Assembly: GCA_029267645.1 (NCBI GenBank)
Contig: JAJUIM010000087.1
Span: 1-7,495 of the forward strand
Reading direction: 5' to 3'
Origin: Microbacterium sp.
Lineage (GTDB): Bacteria; Actinomycetota; Actinomycetes; Actinomycetales; Microbacteriaceae
DNA: 7,495 nt
The notes under the pieces were generated by a model. That model was given only the letters and a program-made list of their open reading frames with translations. It made no database searches and was not told the origin of the DNA. How positions within the stretch are numbered: the stretch's first letter is position 1; each line of letters starts with the position of its first letter. The position numbers and the translations under genes were made by a program. Shown piece by piece: positions 1-5,801 of this stretch.

Positions 1-468
1 CGCGCCCACGAGGATCCGACGTGTGACGACGCCGAAGGGCGAGCGCGCGTCGGCGCGCAGCGGGCCGACGCGGTGCGCGCCGCGTCGCGTCGCGACGACG
101 GTCGCGGTCGCGACCCGCGGATCCGTCTGCTCGCTCGCCTCCGCCGCGAGGCCGTCGGAGACGAGGTCTTCGGAGGCGACGATCGCCTCGGCGCGCTCGC
201 CGATCGTCGTCGTGACGGCGAGCGGATCGCCGACCACGACGAGGTCGGTCACGATCTCGCGGGCGATGCGCCGCGGCGCGGGGAGGAGCGCGACGACGAG
301 GGCCGCGCCCGCGACGGCGCAGACGAAGACGAGCCCGAGGTAGACGAGCTCGACGCGATCGAGGAGCATGCCCGCGAGCACGAGCGCCGCCGCGACCGCG
401 ATCGCCGCGATGCCGCGGCCGGTCGGGCGCAGCCCGCGGATCCGCCCCGCGCCGCTCGCAGGGGTCAT
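1..468 (-). CDS. DUF58 domain-containing membrane protein (N-terminal 156 residues, cut by window edge)
   Basis: Reading the minus strand from the ATG at 468 gives 156 codons without a stop, up to the window edge. A basic N-terminus is followed by two adjacent hydrophobic stretches (about residues 20-36 and 41-62), which I read as two membrane helices with a short D-R-V-E turn between them. Then comes a beta-rich soluble part. Residues 128-151 carry the signature that usually precedes the DUF58 domain: R-R-G-x-H-R-V-G-P-L, then a S-P-F-G-V-x-x-R-R motif (the family commonly has D-P-F-G). Family members sit beside MoxR ATPases and often have a von Willebrand A-like fold in the missing C-terminal half. 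Their biochemical role is poorly known; an envelope or stress role is often suggested. The start codon overlaps the moxR stop (ATGA), so translation is probably coupled. Family assignment is fairly sure, function is not. Confidence 0.85.
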   Translation of the reverse strand, partial: MTPASGAGRIRGLRPTGRGIAAIAVAAALVLAGMLLDRVELVYLGLVFVCAVAGAALVVALLPAPRRIAREIVTDLVVVGDPLAVTTTIGERAEAIVASEDLVSDGLAAEASEQTDPRVATATVVATRRGAHRVGPLRADARSPFGVVTRRILVGA

Positions 469-1439
469 CCGCCCGCCACGGGCACGGGGACGTGCTGCAC
501 GATCTGGTCGATGATGCGCGGCACGGGGTCGCCCGAGCGTCGGCTCGCGGCGGCGTGCCTGGTCGGGATCAGGCGGTGCCCGAAGACGGCGCGCGCGAGG
601 CCCGAGAGGTCGTCGGGGATCACGAACTCGCGGCCCTGCAGGGCGGCCCACGCCTTCGCGGCGCGCACGAGCTGCAGCGTCGCGCGCGGGCTCGCGCCGA
701 GCTGCAGGTCGGGGTGCGTGCGGGTGGCCTGCGCGAGCGCGACGGCGTACGCCTCGACGGGCGGGGCCACGTGCACGCGGTGGGCGAAGTCGATGAGGCG
801 GGCCACGCCGTCGAGCGTCACGACGGGGCGGACGTCGGCGAGCGGGTTGTGCGTGTCGCGCTGCCGCAGCATGAGCTGCTCGGCCTCGGCGTCGGGGTAG
901 CCCATCGACATGCGCATCATGAAGCGATCGAGCTGCGCCTCGGGCAGCGCGTACGTGCCGTCCATCTCGAGGGGGTTCTGCGTCGCGATGACGAGGAAGG
1001 GATCGGGCAGCGGATGCGTGCGCCCGTCGACCGACACCTGACGCTCCTCCATTGCCTCGAGCAGCGCCGACTGCGTCTTGGGGGAGGAGCGGTTGATCTC
1101 GTCGGCGATGACGACGTTCGCGAACACGGCGCCCGGCGTGAACTCGAACACGCGGTTCGCGGGGCTGAAGACCGACACGCCCGTGACGTCGCCCGGCAGC
1201 AGATCGGGCGTGAACTGGATCCGCCGCACGTCCGCGTCGATCGACGCCGCGAGCGCCCGCGCGAGCATGGTCTTGCCGACGCCCGGCACGTCCTCGACGA
1301 GCAGGTGCCCCTCGGCGAGCAGGACGACGAGCGCCGAGCGGATCGCGTGCTCCTTGCCGTCGATCACGCGGCGCACGCTGTCCGTGATCCGCGCCGTCGT
1401 CTCGCGGAACTCCTCCGGGGTCATCGTCGGCTCGGACAT
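465..1439 (-). CDS. MoxR family AAA+ ATPase
   Basis: This is a 324-residue AAA+ ATPase of the MoxR group, the usual length. Visible motifs are Walker A P-G-V-G-K-T (residues 52-57), Walker B V-V-I-A-D-E (109-114), sensor 1 in I-A-T-Q-N-P (151-156), an arginine-finger motif L-D-R-F (170-173) and a sensor 2 arginine in S-P-R-A (R252). All catalytic residues are present. MoxR proteins are thought to act as cytoplasmic chaperone-like ATPases for partner proteins encoded next to them, often of the von Willebrand A type. The partner here would be the DUF58 protein whose start overlaps this stop codon. I chose the ATG at 1439 because a good ribosome site (GGAGAGG, positions 1450-1444) lies 4 bases upstream. 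The frame stays open further upstream to about 1703, but that part is antisense to the SRP RNA and has no family similarity. The client is unknown. Confidence 0.95.
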   Translation of the reverse strand: MSEPTMTPEEFRETTARITDSVRRVIDGKEHAIRSALVVLLAEGHLLVEDVPGVGKTMLARALAASIDADVRRIQFTPDLLPGDVTGVSVFSPANRVFEFTPGAVFANVVIADEINRSSPKTQSALLEAMEERQVSVDGRTHPLPDPFLVIATQNPLEMDGTYALPEAQLDRFMMRMSMGYPDAEAEQLMLRQRDTHNPLADVRPVVTLDGVARLIDFAHRVHVAPPVEAYAVALAQATRTHPDLQLGASPRATLQLVRAAKAWAALQGREFVIPDDLSGLARAVFGHRLIPTRHAAASRRSGDPVPRIIDQIVQHVPVPVAGG

Positions 1440-1473
1440 GGCGCCTCTCCGGTCGCGGGGTCGGACACGCGTC

Positions 1474-1479
1474 AGCATA
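1474..1479 (-). promoter_or_regulatory. possible -10 element for moxR/DUF58
   Basis: On the minus strand positions 1479-1474 read TATGCT, which fits the TANNNT pattern of actinobacterial sigma-70-type -10 boxes. It would start a transcript near 1467, giving a leader of under 30 bases that contains the moxR ribosome site. No good -35 is seen about 17 bases further upstream, so this is only the best candidate in the gap. Confidence 0.3.
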
Positions 1480-1520
1480 TCGCCCGTGCACATGCCCCGT
1501 GCGAGGCGGCCCGTGTGGGC

Positions 1521-1529
1521 TGATAGACT
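1521..1529 (+). promoter_or_regulatory. extended -10 promoter of the SRP RNA gene
   Basis: TGATAGACT reads as an extended -10 element: TG, one base, then TAGACT (1524-1529). Transcription would begin about 7 bases downstream, near 1536, just before the left arm of the terminal helix of the SRP RNA. The -35 region (around 1500-1506) is poor, which is usual for extended -10 promoters. This promoter points away from the candidate moxR promoter. Confidence 0.6.
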
Positions 1530-1535
1530 TGTGGC

Positions 1536-1624
1536 AGCTCTCCGCGTGACGGCATCCAGGCCAACTCCCCCAGGACGGAAACGTAGCAAGGGTAACCGGG
1601 CTCTGCCGGGTACGCGGAGAGTCT
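1536..1624 (+). ncRNA. ffs: signal recognition particle RNA, small bacterial type (4.5S RNA)
   Basis: The RNA partner of Ffh, which delivers nascent membrane and secreted proteins to the translocon. A perfect 10-bp terminal helix pairs 1538-1547 with 1612-1621, and a second helix pairs 1550-1554 with 1604-1608. The conserved tip has the asymmetric loop halves CAGG (1571-1574) and AGCA (1585-1588) flanking a 3-bp stem, 1575-1577 with 1582-1584, capped by a GAAA tetraloop (1578-1581). This is the domain that Ffh binds. There is no room for an Alu domain, so it is the short form of roughly 90-100 nucleotides. The 5' end is set from the promoter and the 3' end from the U-rich tract, so each may be off by a few bases. 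It sits alone between moxR and pta and is not in an operon with ffh or dnaX. Confidence 0.93.
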
Positions 1625-1632
1625 TTTCTTTT
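1612..1632 (+). terminator. intrinsic terminator formed by the SRP RNA terminal helix and a T-rich tract
   Basis: The right arm of the SRP RNA closing helix (1612-1621) runs straight into a T-rich stretch, 1622-1632, with nine T in eleven bases. The helix and tract together look like an intrinsic terminator, but the hairpin is the whole RNA, about 84 nucleotides from 1538 to 1621, rather than a short local stem. Some read-through toward pta is possible. Confidence 0.6.
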
Positions 1633-1633
1633 C

Positions 1634-1647
1634 CCGCGAAATCGCGG
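1634..1647. repeat. short perfect inverted repeat upstream of pta
   Basis: CCGCGA, two A, TCGCGG: 6-base arms around a 2-base centre. It lies between the SRP terminator and the candidate pta promoter, about 43-56 bases before the predicted pta transcription start, a position where regulators can bind. In DNA this rich in G and C, such a repeat could easily be chance. Confidence 0.3.
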
Positions 1648-1654
1648 CGCGCGC

Positions 1655-1683
1655 TTCCCGGCCAGCCCCCACGGCAGTAGGTT
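1655..1683 (+). promoter_or_regulatory. candidate leaderless promoter of pta
   Basis: TAGGTT at 1678-1683 fits the TANNNT -10 pattern, and TTCCCG at 1655-1660, exactly 17 bases before it, is a weak -35. A transcript would start about 7 bases after the -10, at 1689-1690, which is the GTG start codon of pta itself. No convincing ribosome site precedes that GTG; the best is AGG at 1679-1681. A leaderless mRNA explains both facts, and leaderless transcripts are common in actinobacteria. Confidence 0.45.
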
Positions 1684-1689
1684 GAGCAT

Positions 1690-3810
1690 GTGGCGAGAAG
1701 CATCTACATCACCTCCGCAGAAGGCCACTCGGGCAAGTCGACGATCGCGCTCGGAGTGCTCGATTCGCTGAGTCGCGTCACACCGCGCGTCGGGGTCTTC
1801 CGAACGATCGCCCGCTCGACGAGCGAGCGCGACTACGTGCTCGAGATGCTGCTCGACCACGACGGCGTCGACCTCGCCTACAACGACTGCATCGGCGTCA
1901 CCTACGACGACGTGCGCGCCGATCCCGAGCACGCCCTCGCCGACATCGTCGCCCGCTTCAAGCGGGTCGAAGAGGTGTGCGACGCCGTCGTCGTGCTCGG
2001 CAGCGACTACACCGACGTCGGCAGCCCGGCAGAGCTCGCCTACAACGCCCGCATCGCCGCAAACCTTGGCACGCCCGTTCTGCTCGTGCTGGGCGGGCGC
2101 CAGCAGCAGGGGCAGATCGAGGCGCTCGGATCCGCGGCGCCGCGCTCGCCGCAGCAGATGGGCCAGATGGCGTCGCTCGCGGTGGCCGAGCTCGTGCGCG
2201 CCAACGCCGAGATCGCCGCGACGATCGTCAACCGCGCCGACGCAGACCGCTCCGACGAGATCCTCGCCGCCGTGCGAGAGCACACGCCGTCGAGCCCCGT
2301 GTGGGCGCTGCCGGAGGATCGCCTGCTCGTCGCCCCGACCATGGCCGACATCCTGCGCTCGGTCGACGGCGAGGTCGTCGAGGGCGACGAGGATCTGCTG
2401 AATCGCGAGGCGCTCGGCGTCACGGTCGCCGCGATGTCGATGGTCAACGTGCTGCCGCGCCTCGCCGAGGGCGACGTCGTGATCGTGCCGGCTGACCGCA
2501 CCGACGCGCTGCTCGCGACGATGATGGCCAACAGCTCGGGCACCTTCCCGTCGCTCGCGGGCATCGTGCTCAACGGCAACTTCGAGATCCCCGACATCCT
2601 GCTGCGCCTCATCGAGGGCCTGCCGTCGCGCCTGCCGATCATCCGCTGCGCGGGCGACACCTACGACACGGCCGTGCAGGTCATCTCGACGCGCGGCCGG
2701 CTCGCGGCGTCGAGCCCGCAGCGCTACAACCGTGCGCTCAGCCTCTTCGAGCAGAACGTCGACATCGACGAGCTCACGCGTGTGCTCGGCGTCGCGAAGG
2801 CCACGGTCGTCACGCCGCTCATGTTCGAGTACCAGCTGCTCCAGCGCGCCCGCGGCGACCTCAAACACATCGTGCTGCCCGAGGGCGACGACGACCGCAT
2901 CCTCACGGCCGCCGCGATCCTGCTCGAGCGCGGCGTCGCGAAGCTCACGATCCTCGGCGAGCCGTTCGAGGTGCGCGCCCGCGCGATCGAGCTGGGCCTC
3001 GACATCGCGGCCGCCGAGGTGCTGAGCCCCTTCGACCCCGTGTACGTGCACCGGTTCGCGACCGAGTACGCGCGGCTGCGCGCGCACAAGGGCATGACGT
3101 ACGAGAAGGCGGCCGACCTCGTGACCGACGTGTCGTACTTCGGCACGATGATGGTGCACATGGGTGACGCCGACGGCATGGTCTCGGGCGCCGCGCACAC
3201 GACGGCGCACACGATCCGGCCGTCGTTCGAGATCATCAAGACGCGGCCCGACGTGTCGGTCGTCTCGAGCGTGTTCCTCATGGCGCTCGCCGACCGCGTG
3301 CTCGTGTACGGCGACTGCGCCGTGATCCCGGATCCCACGAGCGAGCAGCTCGCCGACATCGCGATCTCGTCGGCCGAGACCGCGTCGCGGTTCGGCATCG
3401 AGCCCCGCGTCGCGATGCTGTCGTACTCGACGGGCGAGTCGGGAACGGGTGCCGACGTCGAGAAGGTGCGCGACGCCACGGCGCTCGCCCGCGAGCGCGC
3501 GCCCGAGCTGCCACTCGAGGGGCCGATCCAGTACGACGCCGCCGCCGACGCGGCCGTCGCGCGCACGAAGATGCCCGACTCGGCGGTCGCGGGCCGCGCG
3601 ACGGTCTTCGTCTTCCCCGACCTCAACACGGGCAACAACACCTACAAGGCGGTGCAGCGCTCGGCGGGAGCCGTCGCGATCGGCCCCGTCCTGCAGGGGC
3701 TGAACAAGCCCATCAACGACCTGTCGCGCGGCGCGCTCGTCGACGACATCGTCAACACGGTCGCGATCACCGCGATCCAGGCGCAGGCGGAAGGAGCGGA
3801 TCCCTCATGA
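1690..3810 (+). CDS. pta: phosphate acetyltransferase, three-domain form
   Basis: Converts acetyl-CoA and phosphate to acetyl phosphate and CoA, reversibly, in the cytoplasm; the partner of AckA. The protein has 706 residues, as expected for the long form. Residues 1 to about 210 are a BioD-like domain with a nucleotide-binding loop E-G-H-S-G-K-S-T (11-18). About 215-335 is the DRTGG-type regulatory domain; its naming motif reads D-R-T-D-A (269-273). From about 390 is the catalytic domain: H-I-V-L-P-E-G-D-D (from 393), D-G-M-V-S-G-A, the S-Y-S-T-G-E-S-G loop (578-585) and F-P-D-L-N-T-G-N-N-T-Y-K (642-653). The start is GTG; a TAG lies four codons upstream in frame and no other start lies between, so this is the longest possible protein. 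The ribosome site is weak, and a leaderless start is possible. The stop overlaps the ackA start. Confidence 0.97.
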   Translation: MARSIYITSAEGHSGKSTIALGVLDSLSRVTPRVGVFRTIARSTSERDYVLEMLLDHDGVDLAYNDCIGVTYDDVRADPEHALADIVARFKRVEEVCDAVVVLGSDYTDVGSPAELAYNARIAANLGTPVLLVLGGRQQQGQIEALGSAAPRSPQQMGQMASLAVAELVRANAEIAATIVNRADADRSDEILAAVREHTPSSPVWALPEDRLLVAPTMADILRSVDGEVVEGDEDLLNREALGVTVAAMSMVNVLPRLAEGDVVIVPADRTDALLATMMANSSGTFPSLAGIVLNGNFEIPDILLRLIEGLPSRLPIIRCAGDTYDTAVQVISTRGRLAASSPQRYNRALSLFEQNVDIDELTRVLGVAKATVVTPLMFEYQLLQRARGDLKHIVLPEGDDDRILTAAAILLERGVAKLTILGEPFEVRARAIELGLDIAAAEVLSPFDPVYVHRFATEYARLRAHKGMTYEKAADLVTDVSYFGTMMVHMGDADGMVSGAAHTTAHTIRPSFEIIKTRPDVSVVSSVFLMALADRVLVYGDCAVIPDPTSEQLADIAISSAETASRFGIEPRVAMLSYSTGESGTGADVEKVRDATALARERAPELPLEGPIQYDAAADAAVARTKMPDSAVAGRATVFVFPDLNTGNNTYKAVQRSAGAVAIGPVLQGLNKPINDLSRGALVDDIVNTVAITAIQAQAEGADPS

Positions 3811-5033
3811 GCGTGGTCCTCGTCGTCAACAGCGGTTCGTCGTCGTTCAAGTACCAGCTGATCGACGTCGAGACCGAGCGGCGCCTCGCGTCGGGCCTCG
3901 TCGAGCGCATCGGCGAGCCCCAGGGGCGCACGGTGCACAAGGTGCCGCAGTACGGCGACGACGGGGCAGAGGCGACCTCGGCGGCCGAGCACGACACGAT
4001 CCGCCGCATCGACGACCACGCCGACGGCTTCCAGGCCATGCTCGACGCGTTCGCGCAGCACGGCCCCTCGCTCGAGGAGCAGCCGCCCGTCGCGGTCGGG
4101 CACCGCGTCGTCCACGGCGGCGCTCGGTTCTTCGCCGCGACGCTCGTCAACGACCTCGTCGAGATCAACATCGACGACCTCTCGGTGCTCGCGCCGCTGC
4201 ACAACCCGGGCGCCGTGCAGGGCATCCGCGCTGCCCGCGCGGCGTTCCGCGAGATCCCGCACGTCGCGGTGTTCGACACGGCGTTCCACCAGACCATGCC
4301 GAGCGAGGCATACACCTACGCGCTCGACCGGGACACGGCCGAGCAGTACAGGATCCGCCGCTACGGCTTCCACGGCACGAGCCACAAGTACGTCAGCGAG
4401 GCGGCCGCGGGATTCCTCGGCCGGCCCGTCGACGAGCTGCGCCAGATCGTCTTCCACCTCGGCAACGGCGCGTCGGTCACGGCGATCGACAGGGGCCGCT
4501 CGATCGACACGTCGATGGGCTTCACGCCGCTCGAGGGCCTCGTCATGGGCACACGCTCGGGCGACATCGACCCCGCGATCGTGCTGCACCTGCAGCGTCG
4601 CGCGGGCCTCGGCGTGAGCCAGATCGACGACCTGCTGAACAAGAAGAGCGGCCTCGTGGGCCTCGCGGGCGCGAACGACATGCGCGATCTGCTCGCGCGC
4701 TCCGAGCGGGGCGAGGCCGCGGCACGCCTCGCGCTCGACGTCTACACCCACCGCCTGCGGTCGTACGCGGGCGCCTACCTCGCCCAGCTCGGCGGCGCCG
4801 ACGTCATCAGCTTCACGGCCGGCGTGGGCGAGAACACCCCGCTCGTGCGCCGCGGCGCGCTCGACCGCCTCGGCTTCGCGGGCGTCGAGATCGACGACGA
4901 GCGCAACGAGTCGGCGAAGCGCGGCGAGATCACGCGCATCTCGACAGACGGATCCGCCGTCACGGTGCTCGTCGTCCCGACCGATGAAGAGGTCGAGATC
5001 GCGCGCCAGACGCTCGACGTCGCCACGACCTGA
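3807..5033 (+). CDS. ackA: acetate kinase
   Basis: Transfers phosphate from acetyl phosphate to ADP, giving acetate and ATP; it also runs in reverse for acetate use. The length is 408 residues, typical of the family. The ASKHA fold motifs are all present: N-S-G-S-S-S-F-K (8-15), G-H-R-V-V-H-G-G (98-105), A-P-L-H-N-P-G (129-135), F-D-T-A-F-H-Q (156-162), Y-G-F-H-G-T-S-H (186-193), M-G-T-R-S-G-D-I-D-P (247-256) and T-A-G-V-G-E-N. By alignment with the Methanosarcina enzyme, R100, H132, D157, H189 and R250 are the active-site residues, and the E-E pair at 394-395 contains the magnesium-binding glutamate. The ATG overlaps the pta stop. A ribosome site, AAGGAG (3791-3796), lies inside the pta end, so the two are probably translated together in a fixed ratio. 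Confidence 0.98.
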   Translation: MSVVLVVNSGSSSFKYQLIDVETERRLASGLVERIGEPQGRTVHKVPQYGDDGAEATSAAEHDTIRRIDDHADGFQAMLDAFAQHGPSLEEQPPVAVGHRVVHGGARFFAATLVNDLVEINIDDLSVLAPLHNPGAVQGIRAARAAFREIPHVAVFDTAFHQTMPSEAYTYALDRDTAEQYRIRRYGFHGTSHKYVSEAAAGFLGRPVDELRQIVFHLGNGASVTAIDRGRSIDTSMGFTPLEGLVMGTRSGDIDPAIVLHLQRRAGLGVSQIDDLLNKKSGLVGLAGANDMRDLLARSERGEAAARLALDVYTHRLRSYAGAYLAQLGGADVISFTAGVGENTPLVRRGALDRLGFAGVEIDDERNESAKRGEITRISTDGSAVTVLVVPTDEEVEIARQTLDVATT

Positions 5034-5054
5034 CCCCCAAGAATCGGAGCCACC

Positions 5055-5801
5055 GTGACCGACCACACACCAGCTGCGCCCCGACTCGACCGATTCGACG
5101 CCGTGCTCTTCGACCTCGACGGCGTGCTCACGCCGACCGCCGACGTGCACATGCACGCCTGGCAGCAGATGTTCGACGAGCTCTTCCGCGCCTGGGACAT
5201 CGCGCCGCCGTACACCGACGACGACTACTACGCCTACGTCGACGGCAAGAAGCGCTACGACGGCGTCGCGGGCGTGCTGCGCAGCCGCGACGTCGAGGTG
5301 CCCTGGGGCGATCCGAGCGACGATCCGTCGCAGCCGACCGTCTGCGGCGTCGGCAACCGCAAGAACGACGCGTTCATGGCGGTGCTGAGGCGCGACGGCA
5401 TCGCGCCGTACCCCGGATCCGTCGCGCTCCTCGACGCGCTCGAGCGCACCGAGATGCCCGTCGCGGTCGTCTCGAGCTCGAAGAACGCGGTGCCCGTGCT
5501 CGAGGCCGCGGGCCTGCGCGAGCGCTTCGCGGTCGTCGTCGACGGCGTCGTCGCCGAGACGCAGGGGCTGCCGTCGAAGCCCGCGCCCGACGTGTTCTTC
5601 GAAGGTGCGCGCGAGCTGGGTGTCGCGCCCGATCGCTGTGTCATCGTGGAGGACGCGCTCGCAGGCGTCGCCGCGGGATCCGCCGGCGGCTTCGGCCTCG
5701 TCATCGGCGTCGACCGCGGCGCCGGGGCCGACGCCCTGCGCGCGGCGGGCGCGCACCACATCGTCACCGACCTCTCCGAGCTCCTGGAAGGAACTGAATG
5801 A
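5055..5801 (+). CDS. beta-phosphoglucomutase-like HAD enzyme
   Basis: Predicted to interconvert beta-glucose-1-phosphate and glucose-6-phosphate in the cytoplasm. It has 248 residues with a GTG start; GGAG at 5046-5049 lies 5 bases upstream. All residues important in Lactococcus lactis beta-phosphoglucomutase appear: nucleophile and acid/base pair D20 and D22 in D-L-D-G-V, T28 and H32 after it, R67 (matching R49) and K103 in R-K-N-D (matching K76) in the cap, S-S-S-K-N (140-144), K175 in S-K-P-A-P-D, and E199-D200. The cap between R67 and K103 is about nine residues longer than in Lactococcus, with an acidic, proline-containing insertion. Adjacent GH65 and HAD genes also occur as M. tuberculosis Rv3400-Rv3401, where the HAD protein is often labelled only a hydrolase. 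The gap after ackA is 21 bases with no terminator, so it probably belongs to the same transcript. The symbol pgmB would fit, but the activity is inferred. Confidence 0.88.
   Translation: MTDHTPAAPRLDRFDAVLFDLDGVLTPTADVHMHAWQQMFDELFRAWDIAPPYTDDDYYAYVDGKKRYDGVAGVLRSRDVEVPWGDPSDDPSQPTVCGVGNRKNDAFMAVLRRDGIAPYPGSVALLDALERTEMPVAVVSSSKNAVPVLEAAGLRERFAVVVDGVVAETQGLPSKPAPDVFFEGARELGVAPDRCVIVEDALAGVAAGSAGGFGLVIGVDRGAGADALRAAGAHHIVTDLSELLEGTE

Noticed and set aside
1536..1632. Riboswitch or attenuator in the pta leader
   Set aside because: The structured element has the CAGG/AGCA loop and GAAA tip of the SRP RNA, its own promoter and a T-rich end. It is a stand-alone RNA rather than a leader of pta.
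1078..1680. A 200-codon plus-strand frame across moxR, the SRP RNA and the gap before pta
   Set aside because: No recognisable domain; it is antisense to moxR and would translate the SRP RNA. Other plus-strand frames opposite DUF58/moxR (73-900, 492-1523) fail for the same reason.
1440..1703. N-terminal extension of the MoxR reading frame
   Set aside because: The frame is open but runs antisense through the SRP RNA and pta start, has no MoxR similarity, and the ATG at 1439 has a good ribosome site.
5034..5054. Terminator or separate promoter between ackA and the HAD gene
   Set aside because: The 21 bases contain no hairpin, T tract or TANNNT box, only the ribosome site of the next gene.
3642..5759. 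A 705-codon open frame on the minus strand opposite pta's end, ackA and the HAD gene
   Set aside because: The translation is repetitive Arg/Ala/Val/Asp-rich text with no motifs, and it lies opposite well-identified enzymes. In very GC-rich genes the antisense frames lose stop codons, so this is a shadow.
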